In this document: positions 1-9,500 of the stretch, in pieces
Layout: the number at the start of each line of letters is the position of its first letter
Position numbering within the stretch: position 1 is the stretch's first letter
Assembly: GCF_000828615.1 (NCBI RefSeq)
Contig: NZ_AP012273.1
Location: 2,604,001-2,668,000 of the forward strand
Reading direction: 5' to 3'
Source: Thiolapillus brandeum
GTDB lineage: Bacteria > Pseudomonadota > Gammaproteobacteria > Chromatiales > Chromatiaceae
DNA length: 64,000 nt
Program-made: the position numbers and the translations under genes
The notes under the pieces: model-generated
Told to the model about the DNA's origin: nothing
The model's input: only the letters and a program-made list of their open reading frames with translations
Database searches by the model: none

Positions 1-45
1 AATGATATAAGCACTGAAGACCGATTAAATATATCAAGCATTGTC

Positions 46-894
46 ATGCTGATGAGACCTTATCAATACATCAAGAATTTTTTTATCTTTCTTCCGCTTT
101 TTTTTGCTTCCAAAATCACAGATTTGCCCTTACTGTTTGACACTTTCATTGCTTTTCTCGCATTTTCCATCACAGCCAGCTCCATCTACATCCTAAACGA
201 TTATCATGACATCGAAGAGGACAAGTTACACCCCAGAAAGGCAAAGAGGCCGCTGTCTTCCGGGAAGATTAGCAAACCTCAGGCTCTTCTCATTATGCTG
301 ATGCTGCTCACTGCAGGCTCCATTCTAATGGCTTGGGTTTCATATAAGGCTTTAGCTATCCTTCTAGTCTATGTCCTATCGAATATAGTTTATACGGTTT
401 ACTTGAAACATGTAGCGATTCTGGATGTCACGATAATTGCCATAGGGTTTGTTCTACGTCTTTTTGTTGGCTCTGCTGCCACAGATATTCCGCTTTCAAT
501 GTGGATCGTCATCATGACCTTTTTATTGGCTCTATTTCTTGCACTGGCCAAGCGCAGGGATGATGTAATTATCTATCTCGATACCGGAAAGAAGATGCGT
601 AAGGCGGTTGATGGCTATAATCTTCAGTTCCTTGATGCAGCACTGGCAATCATGAGTTCGGTAACAATTGTGTCATACACCATCTACACAACTACGGAAG
701 AAGTTATAGAGCGCATACAGAATGACCATCTATATCTGACATCTCTTTTTGTCATCATAGGTATCATGCGTTATCTACAGATTACGTTCGTGGAGAAAGA
801 GAGCGGGTCTCCTACTCATATCGTAATGAACGATCGGTTTATACAGCTTACCCTGTTAGGCTGGCTCGCGACCTTTGCATGGATGCTCTATTGA
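46..894 (+). CDS. UbiA-family prenyl-phosphate phosphoribosyltransferase (DPPR synthase-like)
   Basis: Integral-membrane UbiA-superfamily transferase. The Asp-rich motif N-D-x-x-D-x-x-x-D is at residues 51-59 (NDYHDIEED) of the form starting at base 46, and a second charged segment (AKRRDDVI) follows near residue 165. The rest is about eight hydrophobic segments. By family and by its neighbours it should move 5-phosphoribose onto a polyprenyl phosphate, the first step towards polyprenyl-phospho-arabinose (Rv3806c type). The reading frame is open to base 1 with no stop, so the true start may lie left of the window; the ATG at 46 is the first in view. The stop overlaps the next gene as TGATG. 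A generic UbiA with another acceptor is possible, but the two following DprE-like genes make the ribose route likely. Confidence 0.8.
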   Translation: MLMRPYQYIKNFFIFLPLFFASKITDLPLLFDTFIAFLAFSITASSIYILNDYHDIEEDKLHPRKAKRPLSSGKISKPQALLIMLMLLTAGSILMAWVSYKALAILLVYVLSNIVYTVYLKHVAILDVTIIAIGFVLRLFVGSAATDIPLSMWIVIMTFLLALFLALAKRRDDVIIYLDTGKKMRKAVDGYNLQFLDAALAIMSSVTIVSYTIYTTTEEVIERIQNDHLYLTSLFVIIGIMRYLQITFVEKESGSPTHIVMNDRFIQLTLLGWLATFAWMLY

Positions 895-1301
895 TGCTCG
901 CCGTTAAATACAGCTTTTTTGCAGCCATTTCCACAATCTTTAACCTGCTTTTTCAGTATCTCACCTTGCTGAGCTATTCCGGATCGGACGCGATTTACAT
1001 AGCCATGTTCTTTGGAACACTCGCAGGATTAGTGTCCAAATACATTCTTGACAAGAAATATATATTTTATCACACATGCATCAACAAATCGGACAACGCC
1101 AAAAAGTTCGTTCTATACTCATTCATGGGCATCTTTACCACTGCTATTTTTTGGATCACTGAATTGGGATGTAATGCGATTGTTGCAAATCCCCATGCAA
1201 AATACCTGGGTGCGGTGGCGGGTTTGACCATCGGTTATACCATCAAATATTTTCTGGACAAGAAATATGTGTTCATTCATAAACAGGAAGTGATTCTATG
1301 A
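894..1301 (+). CDS. GtrA-family small membrane protein
   Basis: Small protein of about 135 residues with four hydrophobic helices in the GtrA pattern (two pairs, each followed by a basic DKKY segment, DKKYIFY and DKKYVFI). GtrA proteins are thought to help flip or anchor polyprenyl-phospho-sugars. The mycobacterial counterpart Rv3789 sits immediately before dprE1, as here. I chose the ATG at 894 because it forms TGATG with the stop of the upstream gene; an ATG at 879 would add five residues. The stop overlaps the next start as ATGA, so the four genes are translationally coupled. Confidence 0.8.
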   Translation: MLAVKYSFFAAISTIFNLLFQYLTLLSYSGSDAIYIAMFFGTLAGLVSKYILDKKYIFYHTCINKSDNAKKFVLYSFMGIFTTAIFWITELGCNAIVANPHAKYLGAVAGLTIGYTIKYFLDKKYVFIHKQEVIL

Positions 1302-2596
1302 GCCTTATGAGTTGGGGAATGTACCCCAGGATCAAAAGCTCCGCATTCAGGTTCGATACGAATGAATCGCTTAAAGAAATCATTTCAACACATAGTGAAC
1401 TGATTTCCTACGGAAACGGCAGGAGCTATGGCGATAGCGCACTAGGCACCAATATCCTTGAAGTCAGACCACACAACTACTTTTTGGATTTTGACGAAGA
1501 GAGCGGATTGCTGCATTTACAGGCGGGGGTGCTGCTATCAGAAATACTGGAATCATTCGTGCCACGGGGTTGGTTCCTGACCATCACTCCTGGCACAAAG
1601 CTCATTACTGTAGGAGGCGCTATCGCTTCTGATGTACATGGCAAAAATCACCATGTAAGGGGTTGCTTCAGCGAATGCGTTAAAGACTTTGAGATAATGC
1701 TTGCCAGTGGAGAAATTGTTACCTGCTCCAGAGAGAAGACTCCTGAGCTTTTTAGAGCCACCTGTGGTGGTCAGGGGTTGACGGGGGTTATTCTTACGGC
1801 AAGGATACGCCTAACCAGAATCCACTCAAGCTATATTGATCAAACCACCATTAAGTCCGGAAACCTGGAGGATACCTTCAAAGCCTTTGAGGAATATAGG
1901 GACTTTCCATATTCTGTTGCCTGGATTGATTGTCTTGCCAAGGGCGCTGATACCGGCAGAGGCCTTTTGATGGCCGGTGATTTCAGGAATGATGGAAAAT
2001 TTTCCTATGAAAAAAAACGGGAACATAGTGTCCCATTCAATTTCCCTGCTGTGGTGCTAAACAAGTGGAGCATAAAAGTATTCAACCGACTTTACTATAG
2101 TAAGGCAAAAAGTGGGGGCGCATCACAGGTAGTGGATATCGATGACTTTTTTTACCCACTCGACGCTCTTAGTCACTGGAACCGCATATACGGAAAGCGG
2201 GGTTTTATCCAATATCATTTCGTCCTGCCCAAAGAGCATGGTTATCAAGGCATAAAAGAAGTACTGAATATTGTGGCCGGAAAGGGAAAGGGGTCATTTC
2301 TGGCAGTGCTCAAGCTCTGCGGCATGGCAAACGACAACTACCTCTCTTTTCCAATGGAAGGTTACTCATTGGCGCTGGACTTCAGGATTGAAGCAGGTTT
2401 ATTCCAAATGCTGGACGAACTGGATCAGATTATTCTGAAATACAAGGGGCGTATCTATCTGGCTAAAGATGCACGTGTACGGAAAGAGGTTTTTGAAAAA
2501 GGCTATCCACATGTCGATACTTTCAGGCAATACAGAAAAAACAACAACATGATCGACACATTCGAATCCTCCCAATCAAAACGCCTGGAAATATAG
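1298..2596 (+). CDS. dprE1: FAD-dependent decaprenylphosphoryl-ribose 2'-oxidase-like (DprE1)
   Basis: A 432-residue VAO/FAD_binding_4 oxidase. The N-terminal FAD-binding region has YGNGRSYGDSALG near residue 40 and ITPGTKLITVGGAIASDVHG near residue 95. The C-terminal half aligns with Mycobacterium tuberculosis DprE1: LSFPMEGYSLALDF matches its LSFPIPGWNICVDF segment, and the catalytic-site Lys (Lys418 there) is in AKDAR at residue 390. The position of mycobacterial Cys387, the covalent benzothiazinone target, is Ala359 here. The enzyme would oxidise polyprenyl-phospho-ribose at C2' to the keto sugar, for reduction by the next gene product. Start ATG overlaps the GtrA stop as ATGA. Confidence 0.87.
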   Translation: MSLMSWGMYPRIKSSAFRFDTNESLKEIISTHSELISYGNGRSYGDSALGTNILEVRPHNYFLDFDEESGLLHLQAGVLLSEILESFVPRGWFLTITPGTKLITVGGAIASDVHGKNHHVRGCFSECVKDFEIMLASGEIVTCSREKTPELFRATCGGQGLTGVILTARIRLTRIHSSYIDQTTIKSGNLEDTFKAFEEYRDFPYSVAWIDCLAKGADTGRGLLMAGDFRNDGKFSYEKKREHSVPFNFPAVVLNKWSIKVFNRLYYSKAKSGGASQVVDIDDFFYPLDALSHWNRIYGKRGFIQYHFVLPKEHGYQGIKEVLNIVAGKGKGSFLAVLKLCGMANDNYLSFPMEGYSLALDFRIEAGLFQMLDELDQIILKYKGRIYLAKDARVRKEVFEKGYPHVDTFRQYRKNNNMIDTFESSQSKRLEI

Positions 2597-2607
2597 GTAA
2601 ATCAAAG

Positions 2608-3354
2608 ATGAGTCGTGTGCTAATAATAGGGGCAAAAAGTGATATCGCCCAGGCAGTGGCAAGGGAATATGCCAAACATGGCTACGGGCTCTATCTGGCA
2701 GCCAGAAAATCCAACGAGTTGGAGGGTTTTGCCAGGGACATCGCGGTCAGGACACAACAGCCTGTCAAGACAATGGAGATCGATATACTGGACTATGGAA
2801 GTCATCAATCTTTCTACGATCAACTGAAAGAGAAACCAATTGGCGTGGTATGCGCTGTGGGTTATCTTGGAACTCAGTCCATAGCACAGGACGATTTCAA
2901 AGAATCAAAGCTGATTGTGGATACCAATTTTACCGGAATAGTCAGTCTTCTGAATATTGTTGCCAACGACTTTGAAAAAAGAAGTACGGGCTTTATTGTC
3001 GGTATCAGTTCAGTAGCAGGAGACCGGGGGCGCAAGAGCAACTATGTATACGGATCTGCAAAAGCAGCCCTCACAACCTATCTATCAGGGCTGAGGAACA
3101 GGCTATATGATTACCAAGTGCATGTTATGACAGTAAAGCCAGGATTTGTCGCGACAAAAATGACGGAACATATGCCGTTGCCTGGGATACTTACCGCCCA
3201 GCCTGAACAGGTCGCAGCAGATATTTACAAGGCACAGCAAAAGAAAAGGGACGTACTTTACACAAAATGGTATTGGAAATGGATTATGTTGGTCATACGG
3301 CTGATTCCAGAATGGATATTTAAGAGAATGAATCTATTAAGGGCATCTCCATAA
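2608..3354 (+). CDS. dprE2: Short-chain reductase, DprE2-like
   Basis: A 248-residue SDR oxidoreductase. The nucleotide-binding motif is IIGAKSDIAQAVA (residues 6-18), the active-site Ser is in GISSVAG (134/135), and the catalytic pair is Tyr148/Lys152 in YGSAK. The GRKSNYVYGSAKA stretch resembles mycobacterial DprE2 (Rv3791), which reduces the DprE1 keto product with NAD(P)H to polyprenyl-phospho-arabinose. It starts 11 bases after dprE1 and ends the operon. No arabinosyltransferase is in the window, so the acceptor of the sugar is unknown. Confidence 0.85.
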   Translation: MSRVLIIGAKSDIAQAVAREYAKHGYGLYLAARKSNELEGFARDIAVRTQQPVKTMEIDILDYGSHQSFYDQLKEKPIGVVCAVGYLGTQSIAQDDFKESKLIVDTNFTGIVSLLNIVANDFEKRSTGFIVGISSVAGDRGRKSNYVYGSAKAALTTYLSGLRNRLYDYQVHVMTVKPGFVATKMTEHMPLPGILTAQPEQVAADIYKAQQKKRDVLYTKWYWKWIMLVIRLIPEWIFKRMNLLRASP

Positions 3355-3572
3355 ATTCTGTTTGACCAGATCTCTGTTTGAGGACCTCAAAAACAAGGCG
3401 AAGATCGCAGCGAATGCCCCAGGGCACCCTCTCTCGCGCAAGCGCGATTCACCTTGTAGCAGGCTATTTGCAAGATATTCAACGAAGTTATTGGGTTTCT
3501 CAAGCGCAGAAATGCCAGGGGCTTTCCTGCCCTTTTGTCGAACCTGAAGAGGTTCAAATCGCCCCCAGGCAT
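3355..3572. other. Non-coding stretch with decayed tRNA-like 3' end
   Basis: No convincing gene; the short open frames here have no family signature. From about 3548 to 3591 the plus strand reads like a degenerate, inverted copy of the 3' end of the tRNA-Arg that follows (AGAGGTTCaAATC..., GCCACATTAAAAAGCCCGC). The earlier part (3355-3540) may be remnant mobile DNA, but I could not identify it. Confidence 0.45.
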
Positions 3573-3615
3573 GCCACATTAAAAAGCCCGCTCAAGGCGG
3601 GCTTTTTAATGTGGC
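3573..3615 (-). terminator. Bidirectional rho-independent terminator of tRNA-Arg
   Basis: Perfect 19-bp inverted repeat (3573-3591 and 3597-3615) with a TCAAG loop and an A5/T5 run inside each arm, so it can end transcription from both sides. The arm nearest the tRNA includes its encoded CCA end (3612-3614). Confidence 0.85.
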
Positions 3616-3688
3616 CCGCCCGAGAGGATTCGAACCTCTGACCTCAGCCTCCGGAGGGCTGCGCTCTATCCAGCTGAGCTACGGGCGG
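3612..3688 (-). tRNA. tRNA-Arg (anticodon CCG)
   Basis: A 77-nt cloverleaf on the minus strand. Acceptor arms CCGCCCG and CGGGCGG pair fully, followed by G discriminator and an encoded CCA. The D arm reads GCTCAGCTGGATAGAGC, the anticodon loop CTCCGGA gives anticodon CCG (reads CGG), and the T arm is AGAGG-TTCGAAT-CCTCT. It closely resembles E. coli tRNA-Arg(CCG). Confidence 0.97.
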
Positions 3689-3753
3689 AAAGGTAAATTA
3701 TACCCGAATTGACCGGGGTGCGAAGCATATCAGATTGCGCTATCTTCACCAAC

Positions 3754-4104
3754 ATGAACCGCAGTTGTGTGTACCTGGGGCCGGAACTGGCTCGTTATGG
3801 CTTTGGCGACCCGCATCCTTTTGGCACGGATCGCATGGCCTGTTTTCAGCGGGCGTTTGAGAAACGGAATCTGGCACGGCACTGGACGGTTATGGCTCCG
3901 GTAACCGGCAGCCCCGAAGCCCTGACCCTGTTCCACAGCCGGGACTACCTGGATTTGTTGCAACAGAAATCCCGTACCGGTGAAGGCTTTCTCGATGAAG
4001 GGGATACTCCAGCTTTCAAGGGTGTACTGGAAGCTTCCCTTTCCGTGGCGGGCTCGGTTCTGGAATGGGATGTTGCAGACCCTGTCCGATTGAGTTGCGG
4101 ATGA
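3754..4104 (+). pseudogene. Truncated histone-deacetylase-like (AcuC/HDAC family) fragment
   Basis: The first ~100 residues match the N-terminus of class II HDAC/AcuC-type deacetylases: YGFGDPHPFGTDRM, the LFHSRDYLDLL segment and ASLSVAGSVLE. Full-length members are about 300-370 residues and carry the zinc-binding His and Asp residues further on; those are absent. After about residue 104 the frame diverges and stops at 4104. A convergent gene with an odd C-terminal extension begins just beyond, so a deletion has probably removed the rest. I chose the ATG at 3754 because similarity starts there. Confidence 0.7.
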
Positions 4105-4106
4105 AA

Positions 4107-4757
4107 TCATTCCCGCCACATCGTTGCGCCACCACTTTCCGATCGCAACGATCCTGATTGGTGGGGGCTTCTCTTGCGCCAGTACAAAATACGGTTGTTG
4201 GCAGGCATGGCTATATCTTCGATCAGAGTCATGCCCGCCTGTTGCGCCAGTTTGTTCAGGGCCTCGAAGTCTCTCACGCCACTGTGGGGGTCCCGAGCCC
4301 GGAGCCAGGCATCAAACTGGCGGTTGCTATCACTGCTGTACTGACCGTTGTAGTTGAACGGGCCATAAAGGAAGAACCTTCCCTGCTCCGGCAGCAGCCT
4401 GCCAACACCGGCAAACAGGGCCTGCACCTGAGGCCAGTGCATGATATGCACGGTATTGGCGGAGAATACCGCTTCAGCCTGCACCCCGGGCCAAGGAGTC
4501 TGCTCCACATCCAGCAACAGGGGTTGCCCCAGATTGGGAAGCCGGGCTTCTTGCAGCCACATGCGTATGCCCGGAAGATTCTCCTCGCGGTCACTGCACT
4601 GCCAATGCAGCTGGGGCATGGCGGCGGCAAAATACACCCCATGCTGACCGGTGCCACTGCCAATCTCCAGGACACGCTGACAGCCTTCCAAACGCGGCTT
4701 CAGGACTTCCAGTATGGGTGCGCGGTTCTGCTCACAGGATTCGGCATAGGGTTTCAT
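4107..4757 (-). CDS. DUF938 SAM-dependent methyltransferase-like protein
   Basis: A 216-residue class I methyltransferase fold. The SAM-binding glycine motif is VLEIGSGTGQHG (residues 29-40), followed by the acidic SDREEN and the family-typical FSANTVHIMHW and YGPFNYNGQYSSDSN segments. DUF938 members are widespread and lack a proven substrate. The last ~18 residues (from about SPHQSG on) lie beyond the usual family end and abut the truncated deacetylase, suggesting the stop was replaced during the same rearrangement. The start overlaps the stop of the upstream GNAT-like gene by 4 bases. Confidence 0.8.
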   Translation of the reverse strand: MKPYAESCEQNRAPILEVLKPRLEGCQRVLEIGSGTGQHGVYFAAAMPQLHWQCSDREENLPGIRMWLQEARLPNLGQPLLLDVEQTPWPGVQAEAVFSANTVHIMHWPQVQALFAGVGRLLPEQGRFFLYGPFNYNGQYSSDSNRQFDAWLRARDPHSGVRDFEALNKLAQQAGMTLIEDIAMPANNRILYWRKRSPHQSGSLRSESGGATMWRE

Positions 4758-5905
4758 GAGTTGTCCTTCCGATAGGCAGAGCGCCTGCTTAGGGATTCCA
4801 TGTAGGCGGCCACGCTGCGTTGTTCCAGGCGCGCAAAACGCCGGATGGGCTGGCGAAAGCCTTCCGGAGCAACCCAGTGGGCCGAGGTGGTGCGCACGGG
4901 CTCAAAGCCTCTGGGGATCTTGTGCTCGCCCTGGGCGCCGGGTTCAAAAACCTGCAGGCCTTTTTCGATGCAGTATTCGATACCCTGGTAATAGCAGGCT
5001 TCGAAGTGCAGGCTGTCAATTTCCACGGAACACCCCCAGTGACGTCCATACAACCGGGTGTCGCTGGCATACATGAGGGCGCCCGCAATACATTCACCCT
5101 CCCAATTCGCCAGTATCAGCAACACCTGATCCGGCAGTGCCCTGGCCACCGCCTGGAAGAAGCCTTCGTTGAAAGTGGCCATGCCCCATTTCTCCTGGAA
5201 CAGGCGATTATAGAAAACGCTGAAATGCCGCCAGTCCTGTTCTGTGGCCGTATGGCCGTTCAGGCGCCGCAGGCTGACACCCGCTTCCTTCACCTTGCGT
5301 CTTTCCCGGCGGATGTTCTTGCGCTTCCTCGCGGACAAACGGGAAAGAAAATCCTCGAAATCCAGGTAACCCGGGTTATGCCAGTGAAACTGGCAATCGT
5401 GGCGGGTGATGGTCTCCTGCTCCGAGAGAAAATCCCTTTCCACTTCTTCAGGAAACAGCCAATGCACACCACTGGCCTCCAGCTCCCGTGCCAGGGAAAG
5501 GGCACTGGCGTACAAAACGGGAAACAGCTCCTGCTCCCGGCCCCGCTCTACCAGCATGCGTGAGCCTGTGGCAGGCGTATAGGGAATGGCGCAAACCAGC
5601 TTGGGAAAATAATCCCGGCCCACCCGCCGCCAGGCTTCTTCCCAGGCATGATCAAAAACAAACTCACCATAGGAGTTGAGTTTGCGGTACAAAGGCATGG
5701 CGGCCACCAGATGGTCTTCCTCATAGACCGCCAGGTGGACGGGAATCCAGCCAAAGTGTTCACCCACACAGGCATGGCCTTCCATGGCGGCCAGAAATTC
5801 GTGGCGCAGAAAAGGCTGGCCATCAGTGACCAGGGCATTCCATGCTTCGGCTGGAATATCGTTCAGGCTTTGGCAAATGCGAACCTTGAGTTCAGGTTCA
5901 GTCAT
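4754..5905 (-). CDS. GNAT/FemAB-like N-acyltransferase (COG3146 type)
   Basis: About 383 residues, matching the family of long GNAT-like proteins (DUF482, 'peptidogalycan biosynthesis' type). Typical segments are PFLRHEFLAAME near the N-terminus, the SARKRKNIRRERR basic segment, HFSVFYNRLFQEKWG, and the C-terminal FEPGAQGEHKIPRGFEP. The substrate is not established for the family. The frame is open further upstream, but similarity begins at MTEPEL, so I use the ATG at 5905. That start overlaps the end of the lipoprotein gene, which supports a three-gene unit with the lipoprotein upstream and DUF938 downstream. Confidence 0.8.
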   Translation of the reverse strand: MTEPELKVRICQSLNDIPAEAWNALVTDGQPFLRHEFLAAMEGHACVGEHFGWIPVHLAVYEEDHLVAAMPLYRKLNSYGEFVFDHAWEEAWRRVGRDYFPKLVCAIPYTPATGSRMLVERGREQELFPVLYASALSLARELEASGVHWLFPEEVERDFLSEQETITRHDCQFHWHNPGYLDFEDFLSRLSARKRKNIRRERRKVKEAGVSLRRLNGHTATEQDWRHFSVFYNRLFQEKWGMATFNEGFFQAVARALPDQVLLILANWEGECIAGALMYASDTRLYGRHWGCSVEIDSLHFEACYYQGIEYCIEKGLQVFEPGAQGEHKIPRGFEPVRTTSAHWVAPEGFRQPIRRFARLEQRSVAAYMESLSRRSAYRKDNS

Positions 5906-6488
5906 GGCCCGCAGCAGCTGCAATGGCCTGTGCCAGGGATTGCGCCAACTGCGCCAGGGCTTTGCTCTGGGCAAGCACGACAGAGGCATGGCTGACATCA
6001 GCGCTCGGCACTTCATAATGGCTGCGATGCACTTCCAGAAGCTTTCCGTGCTGCTGATCGAACAGCTGCCACTGGGCATCCAGGATCACGGTGTTGTCCG
6101 CGTCCACGTCCAGGCGGTTGATATCCAGAATCACCTGGTAATCCAGGTCAACACCTGAACTCCAGGGGTAGGCCAATACCCCGTCCACGCCCAGCAGGCG
6201 GGAAACGTCTTCTGCCAGCACCTGGGTGGCATTCTTTCCCAGGCTGCCCGCCCAGCGATGGAATTCATCCAGCTCCAGGCTGACATCCCCGGAACGGCTC
6301 ACCAGCTGGTTCCGGTCCAGATAGTCGGCCAGGTTCAAAGGCCCCACGCCAATGAGCATGTCCGGTATGGTCTTGCCCCCGGGTTGCGACAGGGGCGTAA
6401 GCACGTAGAAATTCGCAGGCGGCGACTGGGTGGCGCAAGCGGCCAGAAGAAACGGCATCCACAGCAGGGAAAGTATCAGCTTTTTCAT
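5898..6488 (-). CDS. PqiC/YmbA-family outer-membrane lipoprotein
   Basis: The N-terminal signal peptide ends in a lipobox (LLAAC), so the mature protein should be a lipoprotein. The rest matches the ABC-type transport auxiliary lipoprotein family (DUF330/PqiC): FYVLTP after the lipobox, IGVGPLNLADYLDRNQLV, and a C-terminal helix of Ala/Leu repeats. PqiC normally works with the MCE protein PqiB in intermembrane lipid transport, but no MCE gene is adjacent, so the partner must be elsewhere. I use the ATG at 6488 (MKKLIL), which gives a normal signal peptide; a start at 6506 would add six residues. Confidence 0.82.
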   Translation of the reverse strand: MKKLILSLLWMPFLLAACATQSPPANFYVLTPLSQPGGKTIPDMLIGVGPLNLADYLDRNQLVSRSGDVSLELDEFHRWAGSLGKNATQVLAEDVSRLLGVDGVLAYPWSSGVDLDYQVILDINRLDVDADNTVILDAQWQLFDQQHGKLLEVHRSHYEVPSADVSHASVVLAQSKALAQLAQSLAQAIAAAAGHD

Positions 6489-6502
6489 GGGCAGATCATA
6501 GC

Positions 6503-9500
6503 TCATTCAGGTTGCAGCTTCACTTCCAGAGGCATGCGGACATCCAGGTGCACATCCTGTTGCGGGAAGGGAATCTCCATGCCCGCTTCGCGGAATTTGG
6601 CATCGATGGCGTGGTGCAGCTCGCTAAGGGTAGTAATACGGTAGTCCACATTGTCGATGACGCAGCGTAGCTCCAGCATAAGGGCGCTATCGCCAAAGCT
6701 TTCAAAATACACGAAGGGCCGGGGCTCCTGCTGCACCCGGGCATGCTCCTGGGCAGCCTCGGCCATGAGCTTCGACGCCAGCTTTACATCGGCGCCATAG
6801 GGAATGCCCACCACCAGTTTGAGACGGGTGGTGGAATCGGACAAGGACCAGTTCAGCAGCCGACCGGTGATGAACTCCTTGTTCGGCACCAGCAGTTCCT
6901 TGCGATCCCGGGTGAGGATAGTGGTGGCACGTATCTGGATGCGCGTGACCGTACCGTCGGTATCTCCCACGGTCACATAGTCCCCAACCCGTATCGGCCG
7001 CTCGAACAGAATGATCAGGCCGCTGATAAAGTTGGCCACGATCTCCTGCAGCCCAAAACCGATGCCCACACTCAGGGCCGCCACCAGCCACTGTATCTGC
7101 GCCCAGTCCCCGCCCATGGCCTGAAACACCAGCACCAGACCTACCGCCACGATGACATAGCCACTGAGCGTACGTGCCGCATAGCGGCTGCCCGCAGAAA
7201 TATTGAAATACTGCAGCAGAATGATTTCAAGCAGGGAGGGAAGATTGCGCGCCGCCACCAGGGTGGCGACTGCAATGGCGATCACCAGCATGACATCGCC
7301 CATGGTGACGGGCACCTTGGTCACCACTCCATCCACGGTGACGGAACGCTGCCAAAGGGGGACCGTATCCAGTATACCCAGGGCCGGCATGACCTGGGAC
7401 CAGATCAGCCAGATGCCCACGGCGCCGGCAATGAGCATGGAGGCATTGAGCAGCTTGCGGCTTTCCTTGCTCAAGGCCACCAGATCCACCTTGGGTTCCG
7501 GGACATCCCCATCCATGCTTTCGGGGCTTTCTTCACCGGCTTCTTTCCGCTCTTTCATGGCCTGGCGCCGTTCCAGGGCTGCCTGGTAGGCAATGCGCCG
7601 ACGGCTCAGGAGCAGCCAGTGCTCCATCAGCTGCTGCACCAGAATCAATCCCGCCAGCAGCCACAGGGTATTTATCAGGTAGTGCAACAAGGTTCCCGCT
7701 GTGTACACATACCCCAGGAAAGACAACAGCATCAGTCCCAGAGGCACACTCAGCAACAGGGAAAACCAGAGCCAGCGGAAACGGTACAGGAACCCCCGGG
7801 AATTGCGCTCCAGGAAACCCGCCACGGTGCCCCGGTGAGGCTGGAAAACCATATAGATAAAAACGCTAACGAATAAGACCGCTGCGGCAAACATCAGCTT
7901 GAGTGTCACTCCCGCCAGTCCTTCCTCGGCCAGATTCACTATCAGGATAATCAACACATTGGTTGGCACAAAAGTGACCAGGAGCCAGTTCACTGCCCGG
8001 CGAAGCTGGCTTACGCTGCTCCGGCGCCAGTGGAAATGCTGATCCAACAATCCTTGAGGCCGGATCATGGCTCGCATCACCAATAAAGAATAAAGAGGCA
8101 GGGTTATATTCCGCAACGCTCTTACCAGAGCATCCGCATATTCGGGAACATCAGTGGAAACCAGTGTCAGCTGCCAAGTGAGAAACACCAGCAGAAGAAT
8201 GGAAGATACGGGCAGCAGAAAACTGATGAGCATGGCTTTGAGGGTGGCGGTGAAGCTTCCCGAAGCCGGCTTTCCCGAACGGGGCCCGGCCATCACCAGG
8301 GCTTTCTTCAGCCAGCGCCGCCCTGCCACATGCACGATCACCAGAAGCAGCAGCAACAGCGCAGGCACCGGCTCTATCAGCTGCCGGGCCAGAGCCTTCC
8401 ACATATGTATCCATGCCTGCACATCCATGAGTTCATTCAATTCAGCCGGTATTTTCTTCAAATCACCAAGACTGATCACCGGGGTATTGCGTACCCACAA
8501 CAGATGACCGGCAAGAAAATCATCATAGTCACGCAGCCTGGTCAATGCCCGGCGCAACAACACACCATGTTCACTAAGCACCCTCAGATAGGCTTCGTCC
8601 GTAGCAATAATCCGCTGCAACAGGGCTTTCTTGCGCTCCATGAGTTCCTGGAAAGGCTTTTCCAGAGCCTTTTTTTCCTGATCACTGATGCCGGGATCGA
8701 GTTGCTCCAAGGAAGGCGGCTGGTTTTCCAGTTTGCGCAGTTTTTCCTTGTGGCGTATGAGGCGCAGACCGGTTTCCGTAATCTCCTTTCTGATCCGCGC
8801 TTCCTTCTTTTTGTAGCTGCGGGGATCGGGCAGGCTCTTGCGCCGCTCCAGCAGCACCTGACCCAAGGCTTCGCGCAGACCGGCAATCTCCACCTTGCGT
8901 TTGGTACTGAGATATTCAGCTTCCATCTGCTTGATCTTTTCCTGCAGACCATTGTCTTTCTTGCTGGCCTCCTCCAGGGTCTGAGTCATTTCCTTGAGTT
9001 CTTCCGCAAGTATGGCGTTATCCCGGGCCAGGGACTTGAGAGCAGGATATTCCTGCGCCACTTTCAGCTCCGCCGCATCTTCACTCCGGCTGACCTGTTC
9101 GGCCTCCTTCTTTCGTTGTTGATTGATAAAGTCTTTCAAGGCATCAATCTTCCGGAACAAGCCATCGGCCTCTGCACGGGCCAGATCAAGTTTGGCATGC
9201 AGCAACTTGAGCCGGGCAGGCTGGGAAAGTATCTCCTGCTCCAGCATGTCCGCCTTGGCTTTCAGGGCTTGCATGGTGGCCTTGTCGCGCCACCACTGAG
9301 CCTGTGCCTCGGCATTCGGTTTGGCTTCCTTTGGAAAACCCTGTTTCAGCTCATCCAGTTGCCGCGTGATGTCCGCCAGTTCCCTGCGGGCCATATCCGG
9401 CCGGCCGGTTTCATCAGCGACCGCCTGGGAAAGAGTCTCCACCCGGGTTTCCTTGGCCGTATAGGCCGCTTTTTCTGTCTCCAGAAGCTGCTCCAGCTCC

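Noticed and set aside
3362-3641. Short overlapping open frames before the tRNA
   Set aside because: None has a ribosome site or recognisable domain, and frames occur on both strands of the same degenerate stretch.
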